Part shown: positions 35,991-44,296 of the stretch, piece after piece | Layout: every line of letters starts with the position of its first letter | Numbering within the stretch: the stretch's first letter is position 1 | Origin: Paramesorhizobium endophyticum | GTDB taxonomy: Bacteria; Pseudomonadota; Alphaproteobacteria; Rhizobiales; Rhizobiaceae | NCBI RefSeq assembly: GCF_014640615.1 | Contig: NZ_BMHH01000001.1 | Span: 248,001-312,000, forward strand | Direction: 5' to 3' | DNA length: 64,000 nucleotides | Translations under genes and position numbers: made by a program | The notes under the pieces: model-generated | What the model was told of the DNA's origin: nothing | Database searches by the model: none | What the model saw: only the letters and a program-made list of their open reading frames with translations

Positions 35991-37286
35991 TCACCCCTTC
36001 CCCTCCGGCGCGGGAAAGCGCACAATGAAGGTCGAGCCCTGGCCGACCTGTGAGCGGATGATGAGCCGGCCCCGGTGCCGGGTCAGGATATGCTTGACGA
36101 TGGCGAGGCCGAGGCCCGTGCCCTTGTGGGCGCGGCTGGTTTCGACATCGACGCGGTAGAAGCGCTCGGTCAGGCGCGGCAGGTGTTCCGAGGGTATGCC
36201 GGGGCCGAAATCCTCGATGGAGGCGACGATCTCCTTGCCGGCGGCACCGGTCTCCTCCTCCAGCCGGACGATGGCGCGCTTGCCGGACTGGCCGTATTTG
36301 CAGGCATTCTCAAGCAAATTCTGGAAAACCTGGATGAGCTCGTCGCGGTCGCCGGTGACCTTGACGGGACCGGCGGGAATATGCCGCTCTATGGTGACAT
36401 CAAGCCCGTTGGCGAAGGGCGTCAGGCTGTCGGCGACATGGTTCAGCACATTGGCGAGATCGACGCGCTCGGTCACGGCGATATGCGCCTTCATCTCGAT
36501 GCGCGACAGGGAAAGCAGATCGTCGATGAGCCGCGCCATGCGCTCCGCCTGCTTCTGCATGATCACAAGGAATTTCTCCCGCGCCGCAGCATCGTTGCGG
36601 GCCGGCCCCTGCAGGGTTTCGATGAAGCCGCGCAGCGAAGCCAGCGGCGTGCGCAGCTCGTGGCTGGCATTGGCGATGAAATCCGAGCGCATACGGTCGA
36701 TCCGGCGTATCTCGGTCTGGTCACGGAAAAGAAGGACGAAGGAAGCCGGTCTTCCGGCTCCGGCATCGAGCGCCATGACCATCGCCCTATACCAGCGGTC
36801 GAGGGGGACGCGCTCGAAATAGTCGATGGCGCGGGGCTGGCCGTCGGCGATGACGCCCTGGATCAGACCGTGCATTTCCGGCGCGCGGAAGCGCAGATAT
36901 AAGGCCGTGTCCTCGGTCAGGGGCTGGAAAGCCTCGCGCGCCGCCTTGTTGGCATAGAGCACCATGCCGCCCCCGTCGAACAGGATCATCGGATCGGGAA
37001 GCTGCTCGGCGAGACGCTCGCCGGAAATGCGCGACAGGCCTTTCTGCGGCCCTTCCCCTCCCCCCGGATAAGCCCTCTCGGCTTGCGGCGCGGGCATCAG
37101 GGCAGCCACGGCCAGCAGCAAACCGATGGTGAAAACCGCAAGCACCGGCAGGGATGCGCCCGAGGCGAGCACCAGAAGCAGCGCCAGAACCGCTATGGTG
37201 AGGATATGGCGCGCGCGCACGATGCCCCCAGCCATCCGCGCCACCATGCCCCGTTTCCTGCCGCCCGTCTTCTCGATCTCGCTCAT
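35991..37286 (-). CDS. phoR: Sensor histidine kinase, PhoR type
   Basis: 431 residues. Two close hydrophobic stretches at about 25-65 form the membrane anchor with almost no periplasmic loop, as in PhoR. A PAS domain follows (LPDPMILFDGGGMVLYANKA), then the H-box SHELRTPLASLRGFIETLQG, the N-box NLLENACKYGQ, and the G-boxes FGPGIPSEH and GTGLGLAIVKHIL. It should phosphorylate PhoB when phosphate is low. ATG at 37286 is chosen with GGGACGGG upstream. No phoB, pst or phoU genes lie next to it in the window, so the partner is elsewhere. Confidence 0.88.
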   Translation of the reverse strand: MSEIEKTGGRKRGMVARMAGGIVRARHILTIAVLALLLVLASGASLPVLAVFTIGLLLAVAALMPAPQAERAYPGGGEGPQKGLSRISGERLAEQLPDPMILFDGGGMVLYANKAAREAFQPLTEDTALYLRFRAPEMHGLIQGVIADGQPRAIDYFERVPLDRWYRAMVMALDAGAGRPASFVLLFRDQTEIRRIDRMRSDFIANASHELRTPLASLRGFIETLQGPARNDAAAREKFLVIMQKQAERMARLIDDLLSLSRIEMKAHIAVTERVDLANVLNHVADSLTPFANGLDVTIERHIPAGPVKVTGDRDELIQVFQNLLENACKYGQSGKRAIVRLEEETGAAGKEIVASIEDFGPGIPSEHLPRLTERFYRVDVETSRAHKGTGLGLAIVKHILTRHRGRLIIRSQVGQGSTFIVRFPAPEGKG

Positions 37287-37454
37287 CCCGTCCCAAGGCT
37301 CTCCAAATGCCAAACCATGCCCCCATAGCACGGTTTCTCTATCTTACGGGAGGATGGGTTGAATGACAGTTTAACGACAAGGCACAGGATTTGCCGGAGA
37401 TGATCAAGCTTCGTCGCTTCCATCAAAAAACAAAATACTGTAGCCGCACGATCC

Positions 37455-39458
37455 TTACGAAGCCGCGACCTTGAGGCGATCAGCGGCGAAGACCGGATCA
37501 TTATCGGCCCTGGGGCCAAGTTTCTGCTGACCGGCGCCCGCAACGGCGGCCTGTCTGGGAGACCGCGCGGCGCGAGGGATTGCGAAGGCGCCGCTGGGGT
37601 GATGCGGGGTCTTCTCCCAGAGATGCGGCGCCTCGAACAATTGCCAGACGGCGCGCCAGGCCGAGAAGGACATCAGCAGCCAATAGACCGGTATCCAGCA
37701 GAAATAGAGGCCGGCGCGGCGCTCCTCGCGGTTCAGCGTCTTCAGGCCCAGCATATAGTAGCTCACATAGGCCAGCGTGATGTTCACCGCATCGATACAG
37801 AGGAGATAGAACGACCAGAAGGAGGCCGGTCCGCGCAAGGATGCCGTGATAACCAGAACCGCCGTGACCATCATCAGCGGATAGACGAGCGCGGAGAGGA
37901 TGAGGCCCGACATGTAAAGCATGCTGAGGGCGAAGCGGACGGTGCCGAGGTCCCGCCAGGTGCGCCAAGGATTGCGCATATGGACGAGCCAGGTCTGCAT
38001 CCAGCCCTTGAGCCAGCGGGTGCGCTGCTTTTTCCAGTCGGTATAGCAGCGGGGCGCGTCTTCCCAGGTGCCGCGCGTGATCACGCCGACCCGGTAGCCG
38101 AAGCGCGCCAGCCTCAGGCCGAGATCGGCATCTTCGGTCACATTATAGCTGTCCCAGCCGCCGACCGCCTCGAGGCATTCGCGGCGCAGATGGTTGGAGG
38201 TTCCGCCCAGCGGGATGACCAGGTTCATCCGCGCCATCCAGGGCAGAAGGCCACGGAACAGCGCCGCATATTCGAAGGCGAACATGCGGGTCAGCCAGTC
38301 TGAACGGAAATTCGAAATCAGAAGCGGCGCCTGCACGCAGGCGAGCTTGCGGTGGCCGGTGAGGAACGCGTTCCACGCCTCGAGCAGTTGGTCCGGATGG
38401 GGCCGGTCCTCAGCGTCGTAGATGACGATGAATTCGCCGCGCGCGAATTGCAGGGCGTAGTTGAGCGCCTTCGGCTTGGTACGAGGGCCGGAATTCGGGA
38501 CGCGGACGATCTCGAAGCAGGGCGGCAGCACATGGCTTTCGATCGCCTCGATGGTATCCGGATCGTCAGCCTCGCAGACGAGCTTGATATCGAGCTTGGA
38601 GGCAGGCCAGTTAAGGCCGGACAACGCCTGTAGCAATTGCGGGATGATCGCCGCCTCCTTATAGAGCGGCACCAGGATGGTATAGACCGGCATGTCGCGC
38701 GGCAGAATATTGCCCGCAGGCAGCAGGGACGGCTTCTGCGCCACCGTCGAGGCGAGCAGGCGCATCGTCACGCAGCAGAAGAAAATCAGCGTCAGGCTGA
38801 CATGAAGAACCACCGCCGTCTTCAGCGGGTGGAACAGGAAAAAGCCGATCAGCAGGAAGATCGTTTCCGCCAGCACGAAGCCCTGCCAGCCATTGATCAC
38901 CATGGCGGCGGAGAATTGCGGCGGGGTCATCTCCTGGGCGATCTTCACCAGTTCCCGCTCCTGCCGCAGGCGCATCATCTGCGCCAGGATGGCGGGCGGA
39001 CATACGCGCAGGCGTTCGGCAAGCGACGGGGTTTGCGCAAGGCTGCGCTTGAGTATGACCAGATCGTCGATCGCCGGCGCGATGTAAAGCAAGGTGCGCC
39101 CGCCGCCATGCGCCACGAGAACATGGCGGATGCTGCGCAGGTTCTGCGGTACATCATCCTCGCGCAGAAGGATGTCGGAGGAAACGATGCGGTCCTCAAA
39201 GCCTACGCCCAACTCACTGGCAATCGCCTCATAAAGTTTCTCCTGTCTAATTCCGGCTGAAACCATGATTTCATCAGTAAAGGAAGTATTGTTTCGTTTT
39301 GCTTCGATGAACGCATGTATTACTTCATTTCGCCTTGCCCCATTCAGGCAAAGTCTTGCGGCGATGGCCGAACATACCAGAATTTCGGCATGATATTCCT
39401 TGTGCAGCCAAGCCGCTTCCCCGGCCTGGCGTGCCTGAGCACCCCCGAACTTTGCCAT
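37455..39458 (-). CDS. Processive family 2 glycosyltransferase with an MshEN-like N-terminus
   Basis: 667 residues. Residues about 50-150 resemble the MshEN/GspE N-terminal fold (DEIMVSAGIRQEKLYEAIAS, ELGVGFEDR). Two helices near 185-235 lead to a BcsA-like GT2 core. TILVPLYKEAAIIPQLLQAL starts the domain, with DAEDRPHPDQL (DxD), TEDADLGLRLARFG and QRTRWLKGW, the full D, D, TED, Q(R)xxRW set of processive synthases. Four or five helices and a polar tail follow. No PilZ domain is seen. It likely makes and extrudes a beta-linked polysaccharide. It is a single gene behind an AT-rich promoter region. Confidence 0.88.
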   Translation of the reverse strand: MAKFGGAQARQAGEAAWLHKEYHAEILVCSAIAARLCLNGARRNEVIHAFIEAKRNNTSFTDEIMVSAGIRQEKLYEAIASELGVGFEDRIVSSDILLREDDVPQNLRSIRHVLVAHGGGRTLLYIAPAIDDLVILKRSLAQTPSLAERLRVCPPAILAQMMRLRQERELVKIAQEMTPPQFSAAMVINGWQGFVLAETIFLLIGFFLFHPLKTAVVLHVSLTLIFFCCVTMRLLASTVAQKPSLLPAGNILPRDMPVYTILVPLYKEAAIIPQLLQALSGLNWPASKLDIKLVCEADDPDTIEAIESHVLPPCFEIVRVPNSGPRTKPKALNYALQFARGEFIVIYDAEDRPHPDQLLEAWNAFLTGHRKLACVQAPLLISNFRSDWLTRMFAFEYAALFRGLLPWMARMNLVIPLGGTSNHLRRECLEAVGGWDSYNVTEDADLGLRLARFGYRVGVITRGTWEDAPRCYTDWKKQRTRWLKGWMQTWLVHMRNPWRTWRDLGTVRFALSMLYMSGLILSALVYPLMMVTAVLVITASLRGPASFWSFYLLCIDAVNITLAYVSYYMLGLKTLNREERRAGLYFCWIPVYWLLMSFSAWRAVWQLFEAPHLWEKTPHHPSGAFAIPRAARSPRQAAVAGAGQQKLGPRADNDPVFAADRLKVAAS

Positions 39459-39720
39459 AATGGTTAGTCGCGCAACTTACAGGTGCAAGACGCGCGCCCG
39501 GACAGAAACAATTCTGCAAACTCAAGAACAGTACACGCCATTTTTTACACCTCTTACAAATACATCTTTTATTAAACTTAATTTTTCCCGGATTACAATA
39601 GAGATCAGCTTTGGCGCAGCAAAATTGATTCGCCAAAATTCATATTAAATTTCAGTGATTTATGATGCGATGAGAGTAGTGAAGATAATTGAGAGCACGA
39701 TGGTGCCGTTGGCGGAGCAC
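39459..39720. promoter_or_regulatory. AT-rich upstream region of the glycosyltransferase gene
   Basis: 262 nt, markedly AT-rich against the surrounding DNA, with no gene. It contains an inverted repeat TTTGGCG (39610-39616), 14 nt, CGCCAAA (39631-39637), a possible operator. Leftward transcription into the glycosyltransferase gene must start here. The rest of the 444-nt gap is a type A element. Confidence 0.5.
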
Positions 39721-39879
39721 ACCCCCCTCTGCCCTGCCGGGCATCTCCCCCACAAGGGGGGAGATTGGCTGTCAGGATCTGCTTTCGCTAATCGCCAACA
39801 TTGCCGAATAAAGCACCGTCATCAACGAAGGCTAATCTCCCCCCTTGTGGGGGAGATGTCCGGCAGGACAGAGGGGGGT
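39721..39879. repeat. Type A palindromic element, copy 4
   Basis: 159 bp with arms ACCCCCCTCTGCCCTGCCGG and its partner GGCAGGACAGAGGGGGGT. The centre reads CGCTAATCGCCAACATTGCC then a GTCATCAACGAAGGCT end. It lies 23 nt from the end of lysK. Confidence 0.9.
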
Positions 39880-39902
39880 TACTGTCCCGCCAGCGTTTGA
39901 AC

Positions 39903-41558
39903 CTAAACCAGTTCGCCCGCCAACGCCTTCCTGATCAGCGCCCGCGTCTCAGCAATGCCATAGAGCGCGACGAAGGAGCCGAAGCGGGGGCCGCGCTCCT
40001 GGCCGATCAGCACCTCGTAGAGCATCTGGAAGAAAGAGACGGACACGCCGGGGCCGCCTTCCGGGCTCTTCTTGGTGTGGTCCTGGTAGCGCTCGATGGT
40101 GCGGCCCACGTCCAGGATGGCGTTCTGTATGTCGTTGCCGTCGGTGCCCTCGGGCAATTCGCCTAGCTTGGCATCGAGCGCTGCGAGCGCCTGCCGCTCC
40201 ACCTCATCAGGCGCGCGGAACTGCTTCGTCGGCTTTACGAAATCGTTGAAATAGCGGATCGCATAGCCGACCAGCGCATCCAATGCCGGATTGTTTTCAG
40301 GCGAAACGCCGGGCACATGACGCGAGATGAAGCCCCACAGCACATCCGGATTTTCCGCATTCGAGGCGCTGACGAGATTGAGCAGCAGCGCGAACGGCAC
40401 CGGCAGGTCCTCTTGTGGCGGGTTGCCGTAATGGATGTACCAGACGGGATTGTTGAGCCGATCCTTCCATTCCTGCCGGTGATAGGCGGAAAGGTAGGTG
40501 AAATATTCGTCCACCGCCTTCGGGATCACGTCGAAATAAAGCTTTTTCGCGGTTTTCGGCTTCTGGAAATTATAGAGTGCGAGGCTCTCGGTCGGAGCGT
40601 AGGCGAGCCATTCGTCGATGGAAATGCCGTTGCCCTTGGACTTGGAGATCTTCTGGCCAAGCTGGTCGAGGAACAGCTCGTAGACGAAATGCTCCGGCGC
40701 GCGGCCGCCGAGGATTTCGCAGATGCGATCATAGATGCCGGCGTTGGTCTGGTGATCCTTGCCGAACATTTCGAAATCGATGCCGAGCGCCGCCCAGCGC
40801 ATGCCGAAATCCGGCTTCCATTGCAGCTTCACATTGCCGCCGGTGACGGAGAGCGTCGTCTCGGCGCCGTCCTCGTCGTCAAAGGTGATGGTGCCGTTTT
40901 TCGCGTCCACCTTCTTCATCGGCACATAGAGCACGCGGCCCGATTTTGGCGAGATCGGCAGGAAGGGGCTGTAGGTCGCCCGGCGCTCCTCGCCCAGCGT
41001 CGGCAGCATCACCTTCATGATGTCGTCATAGCGCTCGACGGCCTTGAGCAGCACCGCATCGAACCTGCCCGACTTGTAATATTCCGTCGCGCTGGCGAAT
41101 TCGTAATCGAAGCCGAACGTGTCGAGGAAGCGGCAGAGCATGGCATTGTTATGCTCGGCGAAGCTCTTGTAAGTCCCGCCGAAGGGGTTCGGCACGGCGG
41201 AAAGCGGCAATTGCAGATAAGGCTCCATCGCCGCCTTGTCAGGCACATTGTCGGGGATCTTGCGCATCCCGTCCATGTCGTCGGAGAAGCAGATGAGCCG
41301 CGTCTTGACCTTGTCCTCGGTCAGTACCCGGAAGGCATGGCGCACCATGGATGTGCGCGCCACCTCGCCGAAGGTGCCGATATGAGGCAGGCCGGAGGGG
41401 CCGTAGCCGGTCTCGAAAAGCACGGTTTCGGGCAGGCCGGTCTTTTCGTAACGCTTCAGGATTTTCCGCGCCTCCTCGAACGGCCACGCTTTCGCTTCCT
41501 TCCCCGCCACGATCAATTCGGGCGTGAGGGCGAGGTCGGGAAGGCGGTTGGTGGTCAT
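39903..41558 (-). CDS. lysK: Lysyl-tRNA synthetase, class I
   Basis: 551 residues. It charges tRNA-Lys. This is the class I type found in archaea, spirochetes and most Alphaproteobacteria, unrelated in fold to class II LysS. The HIGH motif is PHIG in [19 protein letters not shown]. The KMSKS motif is [16 protein letters not shown]. The C-terminal helical bundle binds the anticodon. ATG at 41558 with AGGAAC upstream is chosen; the extra 11 residues of a longer reading do not fit. It is divergent from the TerB-like gene. Confidence 0.96.
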   Translation of the reverse strand: MTTNRLPDLALTPELIVAGKEAKAWPFEEARKILKRYEKTGLPETVLFETGYGPSGLPHIGTFGEVARTSMVRHAFRVLTEDKVKTRLICFSDDMDGMRKIPDNVPDKAAMEPYLQLPLSAVPNPFGGTYKSFAEHNNAMLCRFLDTFGFDYEFASATEYYKSGRFDAVLLKAVERYDDIMKVMLPTLGEERRATYSPFLPISPKSGRVLYVPMKKVDAKNGTITFDDEDGAETTLSVTGGNVKLQWKPDFGMRWAALGIDFEMFGKDHQTNAGIYDRICEILGGRAPEHFVYELFLDQLGQKISKSKGNGISIDEWLAYAPTESLALYNFQKPKTAKKLYFDVIPKAVDEYFTYLSAYHRQEWKDRLNNPVWYIHYGNPPQEDLPVPFALLLNLVSASNAENPDVLWGFISRHVPGVSPENNPALDALVGYAIRYFNDFVKPTKQFRAPDEVERQALAALDAKLGELPEGTDGNDIQNAILDVGRTIERYQDHTKKSPEGGPGVSVSFFQMLYEVLIGQERGPRFGSFVALYGIAETRALIRKALAGELV

Positions 41559-41732
41559 TTTATGGGTTCCTGAGGCCGGAATGGCGCGCATGTTGGCAAA
41601 AAGAGTGTACTTGGCTTTTCCGTCCTGCTCTATGGCTCTGGTCGCCTCGCGTCAACTCCCATGGAATTTCCTTGCGCCTTTGCTGCCGTGCTTCTAGTTT
41701 CGCGGCGGATTTTGAAAGGATGCGAGGAAGGC

Positions 41733-42146
41733 ATGTCAGAAATTTCGCCGCAGGATGCGCTTGTCTATATCATGGTCACCACCTCGGTGGCGGATACGAC
41801 CATGACGGATGCCGAACTTTCCTCCATCGGCAATATCGTCAGCCGCCTCCCCGTGTTCCGCGGGTTCGACCCCGTCCGACTTCCTGAGCTGGCCGCGCGC
41901 TGCTATGCCCATCTGGAAGATGAGGACGGGCTGGAGCGCATCCTCGATATCGCCCATGAAACGCTGCCCGAGCGGCTTTACGACACCGCCTATGCGCTGG
42001 CAGTGGAAGTCGCCGCCGCCGACCTGCATGTGGAGCAGGAGGAACTGCGCTTTCTCCAGATGCTGCGCGACCGCTGGAACCTCGACGAGCTTACCGTCGC
42101 GGCGATCGAGCGCAGCGCGCGGGTGCGGTTCCGCAAACTGGCTTAG
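41733..42146 (+). CDS. TerB-like (tellurite resistance/DjlA fold) protein
   Basis: 137 residues, all-helical and acidic. DALVYIMVTTSVADTTMTDA, ELSSIGNIV and the repeated LYDTAYALAVEVAAADLHVE, QEELRFLQ are the paired acidic helix-loop motifs of the TerB family, which can bind divalent metal. The name comes from tellurite clusters, but no other ter genes are nearby, so the role is open. ATG at 41733 with GAGGAAGG upstream. A type F-like hairpin follows the stop. Confidence 0.85.
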   Translation: MSEISPQDALVYIMVTTSVADTTMTDAELSSIGNIVSRLPVFRGFDPVRLPELAARCYAHLEDEDGLERILDIAHETLPERLYDTAYALAVEVAAADLHVEQEELRFLQMLRDRWNLDELTVAAIERSARVRFRKLA

Positions 42147-42154
42147 TTCGGCCG

Positions 42155-42184
42155 CGATCCCGAAACGTCAGCTTTTCGGGATCG
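42155..42184. repeat. Type F-like hairpin
   Basis: CGATCCCGAAA, loop CGTCAGC, then TTTTCGGGATCG, eight nucleotides after the TerB-like stop. It is a degenerate relative of the repeats at 10552 and 49832. It may serve as a 3'-end hairpin, but no T-run follows. Confidence 0.6.
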
Positions 42185-42228
42185 AAACGAGGGGATATTC
42201 TTTTATCGTAGCGGCTGCGGCGCAGTCG

Positions 42229-42382
42229 AGGCATGGATCCCAGTGACAAGCACTGGGATGACGGGGTGGAGGTGTTGCTTCCAATATCTGATACGCTTCT
42301 GCCAAGCGGAGAGGTCGGAGGTGGTTTGCTAGCAGCCAAAGCAACCCGTCATCCCAGTGCTTGTCACTGGGATCCATGCCTC
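42229..42382. repeat. Type E palindromic element
   Basis: 154 bp. The arms are GAGGCATGGATCCCAGTGAC and its complement ending GGATCCATGCCTC, each about 40 nt with an inner hairpin of CCAGTGACAAGCACTGG. The centre is unique. It fills half of the 293-nt gap between the convergent TerB-like and solute-binding genes. Confidence 0.88.
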
Positions 42383-42439
42383 TACGTCTCCAGACAATAA
42401 CGGTCCAAAACCGGAATTCTGGCGATTCCATCAACCGTC

Positions 42440-43276
42440 CTAATAAAACCCGATCGGGAAATATTTCAAATAAAGCTCCGCCAAGACGCCTTTTTGCTCC
42501 AGCGCCTCCAGCGCGTGGTCGAAGGCTTTTGCCAATTGCGCATTATCGCCCAAGACAGCGATTGCCAGGCCGGAGCCCAGGAATTGAGGACCGAGATAGG
42601 GGCCGCCCGAGAAGGCGCAGCAGCCCTCCGACGCCTTGTCGCCGAGCCAGAAGGACAGCGTCATGCCGTCGCCGAAGGCGGCATCGAGCTTGCCGCTTTT
42701 GAGGTTGGCGAAAAGCTGTTCCTTGCCGATAAAATTCTCGATGACGGCGCTGGGAAAATAGCGGCGCAGCATTGCCTCATGCGCGGTTCCGCCGAGGACG
42801 CCGACGCGCTTGTTCCTGAGATTGAGCGGCTCGTCCAGCATGGCGTCGCGCCGTGTGACGAAGCGGGCCGGCAGGCCGAGATAGGGCCGCGAGAAGGCGA
42901 ACTCCATGCGGTTTTCCGCCGTCGGCTCGAGCCCTGCGATGATGGCCTCGCCGTCGCCACTCTTCAGCTTGGGTAGCAGTTCGCCCCAGGGGACCGCCTC
43001 GACCTGGCAGATATCGCCTATTCCCAGCTCATCGCAGATGGCGCGCGCCAGATCGATATTATAGCCGGCAAGCCTGCCGCCGCTGTCGATGAAATTGAAA
43101 GGCGGGAAGTCGGCCGTCGTCAGGAACCGCACGCGGCGCAATTTGGAAAGGTCCGGCTTGGCGATGCGTTCACGGCGATCCCATAAATACGGAATGTCAG
43201 GCGAGGCCGCCATGGCAGGGGCCGATGCGAAGGAAAAACCGAGGATCAAGGCCAAAACCAACACTGCGAATCTCAT
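42440..43276 (-). CDS. Periplasmic solute-binding protein, family 3
   Basis: 278 residues. MRFAVLVLALILGFSFASAP ending AMAA is a Sec signal peptide, so the protein is periplasmic. The PBP-II fold has VRFLTTADFPPFNFIDSGGR, GYNIDLARAICDELG, the AIIAGLEPTAENR region and FSRPYLGLPARFV, typical of amino-acid-binding members. No permease or ATPase gene is adjacent, so it is an orphan binding protein or serves a distant transporter. GGAGGG before the ATG at 43276. Confidence 0.88.
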   Translation of the reverse strand: MRFAVLVLALILGFSFASAPAMAASPDIPYLWDRRERIAKPDLSKLRRVRFLTTADFPPFNFIDSGGRLAGYNIDLARAICDELGIGDICQVEAVPWGELLPKLKSGDGEAIIAGLEPTAENRMEFAFSRPYLGLPARFVTRRDAMLDEPLNLRNKRVGVLGGTAHEAMLRRYFPSAVIENFIGKEQLFANLKSGKLDAAFGDGMTLSFWLGDKASEGCCAFSGGPYLGPQFLGSGLAIAVLGDNAQLAKAFDHALEALEQKGVLAELYLKYFPIGFY

Positions 43277-43371
43277 GGGCCCTCCGGTGAGCAGAACATG
43301 CCACGAGCTTAGCATCGGCTGGCGGATGTCGGTCAATCCTTCGCGCTCATTTCGGCAATGCAATGTCCCGG

Positions 43372-44013
43372 TTACTGGCTCGCCCAGATGATGCGGGCGA
43401 GCCATGCCACGTCAGCGGCGTCAAGAATGCGGTTGGGCTCGCCTGCCGTGGCGGGAAGAAGCTCGACGGCGCGGGGTGTCTGGCGGTGCAATATGCGCGC
43501 CGTAACCTCGCCTGCCTTCGTCTTCAGGAGGACATGGTCGCCACGGCGGATGGATGCGCCGGGCGCGACGATCAGCGTGTTGCCATCCCGATAGAATGGC
43601 AGCATGGAATCGCCGGAGACTTCCAGCGCATAGACGGCACCGGCGGGGGGGAATTCCAGCACATCCCAGCCCTGCCCCGTGGGGAAGCCCGCATCATCGA
43701 AAAAATTGCCGCTGCCTGCCTGCGCAAGGCTCAGAAACGGGACCGCGCGCGCATTGGCGGCGGGGGCTGGTGCAGTCCCCTCCCCCTCGCGCATCAGTTC
43801 CATCAATTCGTCAAGCGACGCCCCGGTCGCCTCCATCACCTTCGCAAGCGACTCCGTCGAAGGCCACCGGGCGCGGCCATCGGCGGCATAGCGCTTGGAC
43901 TTATTGAAGGTGGTGGGGTCCAGCCCCCCGCGGCGAGCAAGACCCGAGGGCGTCAGCGAATAGCGCTCGGCCAACGCATCTATGGCAGCCCATACGCGCT
44001 CATGAGAGATCAT
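43372..44013 (-). CDS. Helix-turn-helix regulator with LexA-like (S24) domain
   Basis: 213 residues. The N-terminal half is a Cro/CI-type HTH (LAERYSLTPSGLARRGGLDP, TTFNKSKRY). The C-terminal half is a peptidase S24 domain with the serine in SGDSMLPFYRDGNTLIV and the lysine in RRGDHVLLKTKAGEVTAR, where the pattern of serine then lysine fits the LexA dyad. An Ala-Gly-type cleavage site (LAQAGSG) lies between the halves. No phage genes are nearby, so it is a chromosomal regulator. The signal and targets are unknown. Confidence 0.88.
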   Translation of the reverse strand: MISHERVWAAIDALAERYSLTPSGLARRGGLDPTTFNKSKRYAADGRARWPSTESLAKVMEATGASLDELMELMREGEGTAPAPAANARAVPFLSLAQAGSGNFFDDAGFPTGQGWDVLEFPPAGAVYALEVSGDSMLPFYRDGNTLIVAPGASIRRGDHVLLKTKAGEVTARILHRQTPRAVELLPATAGEPNRILDAADVAWLARIIWASQ

Positions 44014-44147
44014 GACGAACTTTTCCTGATGGCGTCAGGAAAAAATACCTCTTTTTTGTCGGGCAGGCAAGACAGGGATTGAGGCCGATGATTTATCTAT
44101 GAATGGGGATGGGGAATAGGAAAAAAAGCGGGGTGGGAGGGCCTGCT

Positions 44148-44285
44148 CCTTCCCCCTTGCGGGGAAGGTGCCCGCGTAGCGGGCGGATGGGGGTGGTGAC
44201 GGCTGTGCACCACCTGAAATCATAGCGCGCTGCCTTTATCACCCCCACCCGACCCTTCGGGCCACCCTCCCCGCAAGGGGGAGGG
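44148..44285. repeat. Type D palindromic element, copy 1
   Basis: 138 bp. Arms CCTTCCCCCTTGCGGGG and CCCCGCAAGGGGGAGGG with the inner GTAGCGGGCGGATGGGGGTG block. The centre (TGACGGCTGTGCACCACC on the left) is the reverse complement of the centre of the copy at 46568, so the two copies are inverted around fadB. Confidence 0.88.
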
Positions 44286-44296
44286 AAAGTGCCGGA

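Noticed and set aside
39325-39636. 103-residue minus-strand frame upstream of the glycosyltransferase
   Set aside because: Cys/Lys-rich, unlike other proteins here, overlapping the real gene out of frame and lying in AT-rich promoter DNA without a ribosome site.
43372-44013. Prophage repressor
   Set aside because: The S24-type regulator has no integrase, phage structural gene or att-like repeat near it; neighbours are chromosomal metabolic genes.
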